Shown: piece after piece, positions 5,811 to 12,019 of the stretch | Layout: each line of letters begins with the position of its first letter | Position numbering within the stretch: the stretch's first letter is position 1 | DNA from: Bacteroidota bacterium | GTDB taxonomy: Bacteria > Bacteroidota > Ignavibacteria > SZUA-365 | NCBI GenBank assembly: GCA_018224415.1 | Contig: JAGTUZ010000256.1 | Coordinates: 1 to 12,019 of the forward strand | Length of the DNA stretch: 12,019 bases | Direction of reading: 5' to 3' | Made by a program: the position numbers and the translations under genes | Notes under the pieces: generated by a model | The model's input: the letters and a program-made list of their open reading frames with translations, nothing else | Told to the model about the DNA's origin: nothing | The model's database searches: none

Positions 5811-6887
5811 ATGCCCGACCGATCTCTTATTTCGCCACGCTGGTGTGGGCCGATTCCAGGTTTCCACATCCTGTTCATCTTGCCGGCGTTTGCCAGTACC
5901 GCAACCGCCGCCGCACAGAGTGGCGGAAATAACGGCAGCAGTGGCGGCATCGGCGGACTGCTGTTGTTCGCCGTCGCATCCGCACTGCTGTTGCTCGCGA
6001 TCATCGGCTGTGCCGTGATGTGCCGCCGCCGTCGCGCGCAATCGGATCAGGAGGGACTGCTCTCGCATCGCGTCGACGCATTGCAGCAGCAGCTGATCGA
6101 GCGGGAGAAGCTCGCCTCGCTCGGACAGCTCACCGCGGGCATCGCGCATGAAATCAAGAATCCGCTGAACTTCGTCACCAATTTCTCGGATCTGTCGATC
6201 GAACTGATCGAAGAACTGCGCGGCACGACAAGCGAGGGTGAGCGAGAGGATATTCTTGCAGCTCTCGCGCAGAACCTCGAGAAAATCAGCGAACACGGAC
6301 ACCGCGCCGACGAGATCGTGCGCAGCATGATGCTGCACGCCCGTGGCGGAAACACCGCCCGCGAGAGGGCCGATCTCAACCGGCTGATTTCCGAATCGGC
6401 GCATCTCGCCTATCACGCCATGCGTGCGCAGCAGGACGGGTTCAACTGCACCATCGATCTCGAACTCGACGAACAGCTGCCGCAGCCTGCCATCGTGCGG
6501 CAGGACATCGGGCGCGTGCTGCTCAACATCCTGCAGAACGCCATGCAGGCCGTGCACGCCCGCACGCGAGCCGGCGAACCGGGCTACGAACCGCGTGTCG
6601 CCGTCACGAGCGAACACGCGGGTGACCGCGTGCGCGTGCGCATCCGCGACAACGGTCCCGGCATTCCCGAGTCCATCCGTGCACAGATCTTTGAACCTTT
6701 CTTCACGACCAAGGGAGTGGACAAAGGCACCGGCCTGGGACTGGCCATCGCCCGCGACATCATCACCGCCGAGCACGAAGGCAGCATCCATTTCGAGGAC
6801 GCCGCGGAAGGCGGCACGGAATTCGTCATCGAGCTGCCCGTGCGTGCGGGGAGCCCCGCGGAGCCACCGGTGGGAGAGATGCCGTGA
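5811..6887 (+). CDS. Membrane-anchored histidine kinase without a sensor domain
   Basis: The product has 358 residues. An N-terminal hydrophobic segment ending in small residues (about 18-36; signal peptide or anchor) is followed by a short Gly/Ser/Asn linker (about 37-47) and a second membrane helix at 48-70. After CRRRR a coiled coil (about 76-105) leads to HisKA with phospho-acceptor His113 in GIAHEIKNPLNF. The HATPase domain shows Asn243 (QNAMQA), Asp280 (RDNGPGIPE) and GTGLGLAIA near 306. The catalytic core looks complete, but almost nothing is exposed outside the membrane, so it may take its input from a partner. ATG 5811 is the best start even though no clear ribosome-binding site precedes it; the frame opens with TTG at 5751. 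Its TGA overlaps the next kinase's GTG (GTGA). No response regulator is adjacent. Confidence 0.9.
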   Translation: MPDRSLISPRWCGPIPGFHILFILPAFASTATAAAQSGGNNGSSGGIGGLLLFAVASALLLLAIIGCAVMCRRRRAQSDQEGLLSHRVDALQQQLIEREKLASLGQLTAGIAHEIKNPLNFVTNFSDLSIELIEELRGTTSEGEREDILAALAQNLEKISEHGHRADEIVRSMMLHARGGNTARERADLNRLISESAHLAYHAMRAQQDGFNCTIDLELDEQLPQPAIVRQDIGRVLLNILQNAMQAVHARTRAGEPGYEPRVAVTSEHAGDRVRVRIRDNGPGIPESIRAQIFEPFFTTKGVDKGTGLGLAIARDIITAEHEGSIHFEDAAEGGTEFVIELPVRAGSPAEPPVGEMP

Positions 6888-9800
6888 CGATTAGCAGGAT
6901 ATCCATGTCCGCTGTGACGATGCTGTGTCTGCTTGGGCTGCTGCCGTTGCATCGCATGGCTGCCCAGGAGTCCGAAGGAAGCCGGGATTTCGAGCGCGGC
7001 ATCCCTGCCATCATCAATTACAACACCTCGGCAAACGGTTACGACGCGAACAATTTTTCCATCATCCGCGATTCCCGCGGTGTGCTGTTCATCGCCAATG
7101 TCGATGCTCTGCTCGAGTGGGTGGACCCGACGTACTGGCGCTGGCACACCACGGACTTCGACAAGCCCTTGCTGGGACAGCCCGTCTTTTCCGTGGGGAT
7201 GCTGGCGAACGGAACAGTCGTGTACGGATCGAAGAAATCATTCGGTTTTGTCACGATCAGTCCCGATGGGAAACTCAAGCTGGAATCACTGAACAATCGC
7301 CTGCCTGAGGCTCAACATCCGACGACCTGGGTGAGTCAAATCGCCGTGATCGGATCGGTGGCATGGTTCAAAAGTGACAGCTTGCTGTACTCCTGGAACG
7401 GCAAGGAGGTCGGCGTCGTTGCCGCATCCGCCGCCATCATGTATCTCGGAGAAGTGCATGGTCGGCTGTATGCCCAGGTCGAGGGGGTGGGATTGATGGA
7501 GATGGTCAACCAACGGCTCATTCCAATCCCGAAGTTGGATGCACTCAAGGACCCGGAAAACCGGGTTCAAGTTTTCCTCCCGGCCGGAGATCGTCGCACG
7601 CTGCTGTACACGAGGCAATCGGGCTGGCTGTGGCTCGAGGATGGAACACTGACGCCGGCATGGACGCGGGAGATCCGTCGCAGGCTGCCCGTGGAGCCGA
7701 CATGCGGCATCGTGCTGCGCGACGGGAGTTACGCGTTCGGCACGAGCAGGGACGGCATCTGGATCGTTCGCCGTGATGGGCGCATTTCGATGATTCTCGA
7801 CGAGAGTACCGGACTGCGGGACGAGGCGGTACAGGGACTCTATCAGGATGACGAACGCATTCTCTGGGCAGCACTTGACAATGGCTTCGCACGCATCGAC
7901 TGGCCGGCAGCCACGACGAGGTTCGGCCGCTCCTCCGGGATCAAGGGTCGGATCACCGCGATCACCCGCTTCAAGGGTCAGCTCTACGCCAACAGCACCA
8001 CGGGTACCTACCGTCTCGAACCTGAGCCTCAGGCTTCCGCCGTGCCGACCGGCGTGCTTCCTCGCTTCGTGGAGGTCGCGAACACGCCGCCTGAGGCGAT
8101 GGACATGCTCGATTGCGGCGATGAGCTGCTGCTTTCCTATGCCCAGGGAGTATTCGGTTACGATGGCAGGCGATTACGACTCCTGTTGCCCGGCAGCTCC
8201 CGCGTCCTGTTCCCACTCGATGCCAGGCACGACAGCATTATTGTCACCCGGGTGGACGGAATGAAGCTGCTTTGTCGTGATGGTCGTTCCTGGTCCTCAC
8301 AGGAGTTTTTACCCGGCTTTCCCGCGCTCGACTCGGTGATGATACTGAGTCTCGTTCGTTCCGCAGATCAATCGCTTTGGATCTCCTCCCTGTCACACGG
8401 CTTGTATCGCATCCGGATTGGTGATGGTGTTACCAAGGCGACGGTCAAACACTACCCTCTGTCTACCAGTCTTCCGCGGTCTGCCACCGCATTGTATCAA
8501 CTGGACGGTCGCATTCTGGTTGTCAGCGATGAAGAGGACGGCTATATCCTTGATCCGTCAAGCGAAACGTTCACGCCGGCTTCCACGCTGTACCGGACGA
8601 TGGGGTATCCTCGCGAAGCAGCGCCCGTCAGCGTGACAAGGCTTTCCGATCAGAGTCTGTTGCTTGAACTGATCGACTCTTCCCGCTGGTATGGTATCGC
8701 AACGGCGACCGCAACGTCCGGCATGACGTTCGAAAGGCTGCCGGCGCTCTTCCGCCAGATTCTTCATTCCTCCCATGCCGATTCCAATGGAGTGTGCTGG
8801 TTCGGCGGCGAGGAGTATCTTTTTCGCCACGACCTCCGGGCGAGGCAATACGTCCCCCCACCATCGCGCATGCTCATTCGCGAGGTCTATAACGCCGACC
8901 TCGCATTCTACCATGGAAACTGGCCCAGCGAGGAAACGGAGGTAACCGCCCCCTTCACGAATTACGGTGTGACGCTCATCTATGCGGCGACACGGATGAA
9001 ATATCCGGAACAATTGCGATACCGATGGAAACTCATCGGAGAGCAGGATGATTGGGGCAAGTGGACGGAAAAAACAACCGCCGAATTTCCCGGTCTGATG
9101 GAGGGGCGGTATACGTTCATTGTCGAAGGAATTGACACCTACGGGGACACGATCACGCAGGCCACGATCCGCATCCACATCACCCCGCCGATGCACCGTA
9201 CGTGGTGGGCGTATGGACTGTACTTCCTCGGTGCCGCGGGATTGTTCGTGCTCGCCCTGCGTTTCCGCACGCGGCGGCTCGAGCAACGCGGACGCGAACT
9301 CGAGGCAACAATTCACGAACGCACCGAGAAGATCCAGGAGCAATCGGAGAAAATCCGCTCGCAGGCGGAAGAACTCGAAACGCTCGATTCCATCGTGCGC
9401 ACGGTGAACAAGGAAGTGCGTCTTACCGATGTGCTGTCGGCCCTCCTGCAGCAGACCCTGCTGCTCTTCCCGGATGTGTCCACGGCCTTCTACATGCAGC
9501 GAAACACGGAGGACGGCCTTTTCCGGCTCGTGGCAAACGTCGGCGAACCAACCGAGTCGCTCGCCTCGCGGGCCTTCACCCTGTCGGAAATCATGGACGA
9601 CAAGAGCAATTCGCTGCAGACTATCCAGGATGGCGTGTACGTGCTCCGCGGGGTCGAACGTGTCTGGAACGAACGCATGGAGATGCACGGCGGTGCGTCC
9701 AAGGCCTTCATGGGCATGAGCGACATGCAGCACGGTACCATCCGTGGTTTCCTCGTGCTCGGCTCCGACACCATCCGCCCGTTCGACGCCGATGACCTTC

Positions 9801-10717
9801 GCAAGCTCCTGCGTCTTCGTGAACATGTATCCTCGGCCGTGGCCAAGGCCCTCGCCATCCGCGAGCTGGAGTCGAAAAACGAACAGCTGGACCAGTCCAA
9901 CCGCCAGCTGCGCGAGATGCAACAGCAGCTGATCGTGCACGAAAAACTCGCTGCGCTCGGCGAACTCACCGCCGGCATCGCTCACGAGATCCAGAATCCG
10001 CTCAATTTCGTCAACAATTTCAGTTCGCTGTCGCTCGAACTGCTCGACGAACTCGAGCATGACATGACCTCCATGCAGCGCGAGGAAGACGCACCAATTC
10101 TCGGACTGTTGTCCACCGTGCGCTCGAACTGCGAACGCATCCGCGAGCACGGCATGCGTGCGACGTCCATTGTCCGCGCCATGCTGATGCACACGCGCAA
10201 GGGCAGCGGCCGGCGCGAGACCGTGGCGCTCAACGAATTCCTCGACCAATTCGTGCTGCTCTCCTACCACGGCATGCGAATGCTGCATCCCGAGCACGAC
10301 CTGCGGCTGCACACCGAGTACGATCGTGGCATCGTCTCCGTGCACATCCTTCCACAGGAGATGAGCCGCGTCATCGTCAACATCTGCAACAACGCCTGGG
10401 AAGCCGCGATCGAACGCGCCGCACGCGACAACGCGCAGAGCCCCGAAGTGCATGTCCGCAGCGAAGTCAATGGCGACCGCGTGTCCATCGTTGTCCGCGA
10501 CAACGGCGACGGCATTCCCGAGGAATTGCACGGCCGCATCTTCGAACCGTTTTATACAACCAAGCGCAGCGGCAACAACGCCGGACTCGGACTGTCGATG
10601 AGCTACGAAATCGTCACCCAGCTGCACCAGGGCACGCTCGCCGTGCGCTCGGAAGTGGGTGTCTACAGCGAGTTTATCATCGACATCCCGAGAAACGACA
10701 CGTTGCCGTCCACGTGA
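6884..10717 (+). CDS. Large sensor histidine kinase: propeller, Y_Y_Y, TM, GAF-like, HisKA, HATPase
   Basis: The product has 1277 residues. A signal peptide (about 1-27) is followed by a long extracytoplasmic region with two-component-regulator propeller repeats; clear blades lie near 46-80, 310-345 and 483-512 (pattern as in YQDDERILWAALDNGFARI). A Y_Y_Y domain sits at about 696-768. The single membrane helix is near 774-794, then a coiled coil (about 795-840), a GAF-like domain (about 840-985), a second coiled coil, HisKA with His1034 (GIAHEIQNPLNF), and HATPase with Asn1170, Asp1206 (RDNGDGIPE) and AGLGLSM. There is no receiver domain, so it is not a full hybrid one-component system. In Bacteroidota such sensors often detect polysaccharide fragments, but the ligand here is unknown. 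GTG 6884 is chosen for its GTGA overlap and GGGAGAG just upstream; ATG 6905 is the alternative. The core is clearly related to that of the preceding kinase. Confidence 0.93.
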   Translation: MTISRISMSAVTMLCLLGLLPLHRMAAQESEGSRDFERGIPAIINYNTSANGYDANNFSIIRDSRGVLFIANVDALLEWVDPTYWRWHTTDFDKPLLGQPVFSVGMLANGTVVYGSKKSFGFVTISPDGKLKLESLNNRLPEAQHPTTWVSQIAVIGSVAWFKSDSLLYSWNGKEVGVVAASAAIMYLGEVHGRLYAQVEGVGLMEMVNQRLIPIPKLDALKDPENRVQVFLPAGDRRTLLYTRQSGWLWLEDGTLTPAWTREIRRRLPVEPTCGIVLRDGSYAFGTSRDGIWIVRRDGRISMILDESTGLRDEAVQGLYQDDERILWAALDNGFARIDWPAATTRFGRSSGIKGRITAITRFKGQLYANSTTGTYRLEPEPQASAVPTGVLPRFVEVANTPPEAMDMLDCGDELLLSYAQGVFGYDGRRLRLLLPGSSRVLFPLDARHDSIIVTRVDGMKLLCRDGRSWSSQEFLPGFPALDSVMILSLVRSADQSLWISSLSHGLYRIRIGDGVTKATVKHYPLSTSLPRSATALYQLDGRILVVSDEEDGYILDPSSETFTPASTLYRTMGYPREAAPVSVTRLSDQSLLLELIDSSRWYGIATATATSGMTFERLPALFRQILHSSHADSNGVCWFGGEEYLFRHDLRARQYVPPPSRMLIREVYNADLAFYHGNWPSEETEVTAPFTNYGVTLIYAATRMKYPEQLRYRWKLIGEQDDWGKWTEKTTAEFPGLMEGRYTFIVEGIDTYGDTITQATIRIHITPPMHRTWWAYGLYFLGAAGLFVLALRFRTRRLEQRGRELEATIHERTEKIQEQSEKIRSQAEELETLDSIVRTVNKEVRLTDVLSALLQQTLLLFPDVSTAFYMQRNTEDGLFRLVANVGEPTESLASRAFTLSEIMDDKSNSLQTIQDGVYVLRGVERVWNERMEMHGGASKAFMGMSDMQHGTIRGFLVLGSDTIRPFDADDLRKLLRLREHVSSAVAKALAIRELESKNEQLDQSNRQLREMQQQLIVHEKLAALGELTAGIAHEIQNPLNFVNNFSSLSLELLDELEHDMTSMQREEDAPILGLLSTVRSNCERIREHGMRATSIVRAMLMHTRKGSGRRETVALNEFLDQFVLLSYHGMRMLHPEHDLRLHTEYDRGIVSVHILPQEMSRVIVNICNNAWEAAIERAARDNAQSPEVHVRSEVNGDRVSIVVRDNGDGIPEELHGRIFEPFYTTKRSGNNAGLGLSMSYEIVTQLHQGTLAVRSEVGVYSEFIIDIPRNDTLPST

Positions 10718-10745
10718 GGTTCCACACTCAAAGGGACCAGGTCGT

Positions 10746-11273
10746 TTAGATGTCTGACTTCCAGATGACCTTGATCTTTTTTCCCGGACCCGGTTCCCCA
10801 CCGGGGTAGGCAAAGACCATCGGATACGCCCCGACCGTTCCCATCTCCGGGTCGTCATCAGCCACCGCCCGCTGCGGCTGGTCATTCTCACATGGTCGGG
10901 GATCGTCGTATTCGTCGATGAACGTGAAGTACAGGGTGATCGTCGTCATGCCAGCGCTATCCAATGGCATCCAGTCCGCCTGCCGATCGATGGGCGGCGT
11001 CGCTACCACGCTGGACGGAAGATGTACTTCGATGGGGACGGGGTGCACGCCCCCTTGCATGCAGCAGGTTGCATTGCTGAGCAGGGCCAGCGTGTCGCCA
11101 TGCACCGAAGTCATGCGGATTTTCTCCACGATCGGATCGGCCTCGGATTCCAGTTCCAGGACGAAATGGTCAATCGGGAGGGCGGGGTCGTCCTGCACCG
11201 TGACCAGCACACCGGACGGATCGGGGCGGAAGGGGAATGCAATGCGATACCATGTGTTCAGGGACAGGGTCAT
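10746..11273 (-). CDS. Hypothetical 175-residue soluble protein
   Basis: I do not recognise this protein. It has 175 residues and neither a signal peptide nor a membrane helix, so it is probably cytoplasmic. The first two thirds look beta-rich (TWYRIAFPF, SGVLVTVQDD, HFVLELESE, TTITLYFTF) with a Cys-Cys pair in NATCCMQGG. A disordered, Asp/Pro-rich segment (about 127-145) follows, then a Gly/Pro-rich stretch and a basic end (GKKIKVIWKSDI). The gene is well supported: a perfect AGGAGG (plus-strand CCTCCT 11281-11286) lies 7 bases before the ATG, and a TTGACA/TACCTT promoter lies upstream. It converges on the large kinase, 28 bases from its stop, and diverges from the exoprotein gene at the right edge. 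No function is assigned. Confidence 0.75.
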   Translation of the reverse strand: MTLSLNTWYRIAFPFRPDPSGVLVTVQDDPALPIDHFVLELESEADPIVEKIRMTSVHGDTLALLSNATCCMQGGVHPVPIEVHLPSSVVATPPIDRQADWMPLDSAGMTTITLYFTFIDEYDDPRPCENDQPQRAVADDDPEMGTVGAYPMVFAYPGGEPGPGKKIKVIWKSDI

Positions 11274-11280
11274 GACGGAT

Positions 11281-11286
11281 CCTCCT
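11281..11286 (-). promoter_or_regulatory. Strong ribosome-binding site (AGGAGG)
   Basis: AGGAGG on the minus strand with a 7-base spacer to the ATG at 11273 is the best Shine-Dalgarno site in the window. It fixes the start of the 175-residue protein. Several neighbouring genes lack such a site, so this gene may be translated strongly. Confidence 0.75.
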
Positions 11287-11335
11287 CTGGGGGAATTTGG
11301 GTAATGGAGATATGGGACGTGGAATTACAGCGAGC

Positions 11336-11364
11336 AAGGTAGGGTTATCCGGAACAACTGTCAA
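11336..11364 (-). promoter_or_regulatory. Promoter of the 175-residue protein gene
   Basis: On the minus strand TTGACA (plus 11359-11364) and TACCTT (plus 11336-11341) are exactly 17 bases apart. TACCTTG also fits the Bacteroidota -7 type (TAnnTTTG) with one base missing. Predicted transcription starts near 11329, giving a leader of about 56 bases. Confidence 0.6.
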
Positions 11365-11382
11365 GTGTGAAAAAAACCAGCC

Positions 11383-11411
11383 TTGACATTGCCGCCTCCG
11401 GTCGCTAGTTT
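11383..11411 (+). promoter_or_regulatory. Promoter of the exoprotein gene
   Basis: TTGACA at 11383-11388 and TAGTTT at 11406-11411 are exactly 17 bases apart; TAGTTTTT is close to the Bacteroidota -7 box TAnnTTTG. It is back to back with the minus-strand promoter, the two -35 hexamers being separated by 18 bases that contain seven A residues. It implies a leader of about 165 bases that includes the heptamer array. Confidence 0.5.
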
Positions 11412-11492
11412 TTCGGAATACGATATCTTGTAACCCGAATCCACTTCGATGTGTCCAATCGCCTGAAATCCCACGCGCGAAAACCGAGCCAT

Positions 11493-11569
11493 CATCCGTC
11501 ATCCGTCATCCGTCATCTGTCATCCGTCATCTGTCATCTGTCATTTGTCATTTGTCATCAGCCATCAGC
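11493..11569. repeat. Eleven-unit heptamer tandem array (CATCCGT type)
   Basis: Eleven consecutive 7-base units start with CAT. Units 1-3 and 5 are CATCCGT, units 4, 6 and 7 CATCTGT, units 8-9 CATTTGT and units 10-11 CATCAGC. The array lies between the predicted promoter and the ribosome-binding site of the exoprotein gene and ends 13 bases before its ATG. Heptamer arrays are known in cyanobacteria as STRR elements; no relation is claimed. Confidence 0.9.
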
Positions 11570-11582
11570 CCCGAGGGTCTGT

Positions 11583-12019
11583 ATGTTCACGCGATTTCTT
11601 TCCGTCCTTCTCATCGCATTGACCGCGACGCTCACCGCCCAACAGCCGGCGGGGACCATGACCAACGATCACTGGGATTTCATCGGCGTGAACCGTTTGC
11701 TCATGTGGATGGGCAACAACGGTGGGATGGCACATGACCCGGTGGCATCGGGTCCAGGACTCGAGTGGCCGCGGGGCAGCGGCAGGTATCTCGCTTTCGC
11801 GCAGGGATTGGTGTGGGGAGGACAATCGAATCTGATGCCGCACGTCGGTGGCGCGACCTACCGCTACGGTTGGCAGGCGGGGCGCATCCTTCCCGATGGG
11901 ACGCCCGCCGATCCGTCGGATCCTGCGAATCGCGTGTACCGCGTCCGCCGCTTCGACGCGGCCACATGGCCAGCCCTGTCACAGACGGAGCGCGCGTTAT
12001 TCCTCCGCGACCTGGTGGA
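11583..12019 (+). CDS. Secreted exoprotein, N-terminal part (runs off right edge)
   Basis: From ATG 11583 an open frame of 145 codons reaches the window edge. It begins with a signal peptide (MFTRFLSVLLIALTATLTAQ, cleavage near residue 19-20). The mature start contains MWMGNNGGMAHDP, GLEWPRGSG, FAQGLVWGG and GGATYRYGWQAGRILPDG. From memory, this block resembles the N-terminal block of large secreted proteins in Ignavibacteria-like bacteria. Those often carry a type IX secretion sorting domain at the C-terminus, which cannot be seen here. GAGGG five bases before the ATG is a moderate ribosome-binding site. The gene lies downstream of a TTGACA promoter and a heptamer array in its leader. Its role (adhesin, cell-surface or extracellular matrix protein) is not determined. 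Confidence 0.75.
   Translation, partial: MFTRFLSVLLIALTATLTAQQPAGTMTNDHWDFIGVNRLLMWMGNNGGMAHDPVASGPGLEWPRGSGRYLAFAQGLVWGGQSNLMPHVGGATYRYGWQAGRILPDGTPADPSDPANRVYRVRRFDAATWPALSQTERALFLRDLV

Noticed and set aside
4787..5932. 381-codon plus-strand frame crossing the barrel gene and the divergent gap
   Set aside because: It runs antisense to the barrel gene and then into the promoter region and the start of kinase 1 in another frame; no motif or ribosome-binding site.
5793..6791. 332-codon minus-strand frame
   Set aside because: Antisense to kinase 1, whose H, N and G boxes are all intact.
10718..10745. Possible bidirectional terminator between the large kinase and the 175-residue gene
   Set aside because: Only a weak GGTTCC/GGGACC pairing with a wobble is visible and no T-run follows on either strand.
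8558..10891. 777-codon open frame on the minus strand opposite the large kinase
   Set aside because: It lies fully antisense to well-supported HisKA/HATPase coding sequence; its composition reflects the GC-rich third positions of the real gene and shows no domain.
11493..11569. CRISPR array
   Set aside because: The units are contiguous heptamers without spacers; there are no cas genes nearby.
1..12019. Known defence, toxin-antitoxin or mobile-element genes
   Set aside because: No transposase, integrase, restriction, nuclease or toxin motifs were seen in any supported gene; the window holds envelope, metabolic and signalling genes.

Overview
The window looks like a GC-rich genome from the Bacteroidota/FCB group, perhaps near Ignavibacteria or Kapabacteria. 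This is inferred, not proven. The support is: a sensor kinase with two-component-regulator propellers and a Y_Y_Y domain; histidine kinases with the AHEIxNPLNFVxNFS signature common in that group; a LytS/LytTR pair; a truncated exoprotein of a type I associate with Ignavibacteria-like secreted proteins; and promoter boxes close to the Bacteroidota TAnnTTTG type. No tRNA, rRNA, CRISPR array, insertion sequence or phage gene was seen.

Layout. From position 1 to about 5515 everything reads on the minus strand. In order of transcription: an outer-membrane beta-barrel protein (5515-4859), two hairpins, a LytS-type membrane histidine kinase (4751-3690), its LytTR response regulator (3653-2880), a DinB-family protein (2846-2343), a 58-residue membrane protein (2212-2036), an SDR epimerase/reductase (1928-927), a CPBP-type membrane protein (930-217) and the start of another membrane protein (167 to the left edge). 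A 295-base divergent gap then leads to two plus-strand histidine kinases joined by a GTGA overlap (5811-6887 and 6884-10717). The first has almost no extracytoplasmic sensor part. The second is 1277 residues with a periplasmic propeller. Facing them on the minus strand is an unrecognised 175-residue protein (11273-10746). A divergent promoter region (about 11330-11415) separates it from the plus-strand exoprotein that runs off the right edge.

How the parts may work together. The LytS kinase and LytTR regulator form a complete two-component system. Their junction is unusual: a 20-base unit is repeated three times so that kinase stop, two 7-codon mini-ORFs and regulator start are linked in series by 4-base ATGA overlaps. 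The two plus-strand kinases have closely related catalytic cores and translational coupling but no regulator next to them, so they may act together on a distant regulator. The SDR and CPBP genes are coupled by an ATGA overlap.

The non-coding parts hold the most unexpected structure: the 20-base junction repeat, an 11-unit heptamer array in front of the exoprotein, a CCCATTACCC-like element just 5' of several minus-strand starts, a PhoB-box-like triple repeat upstream of the 58-residue gene, and a pair of divergent TTGACA promoters sharing an A-tract. I found no clear new defence or mobile system.
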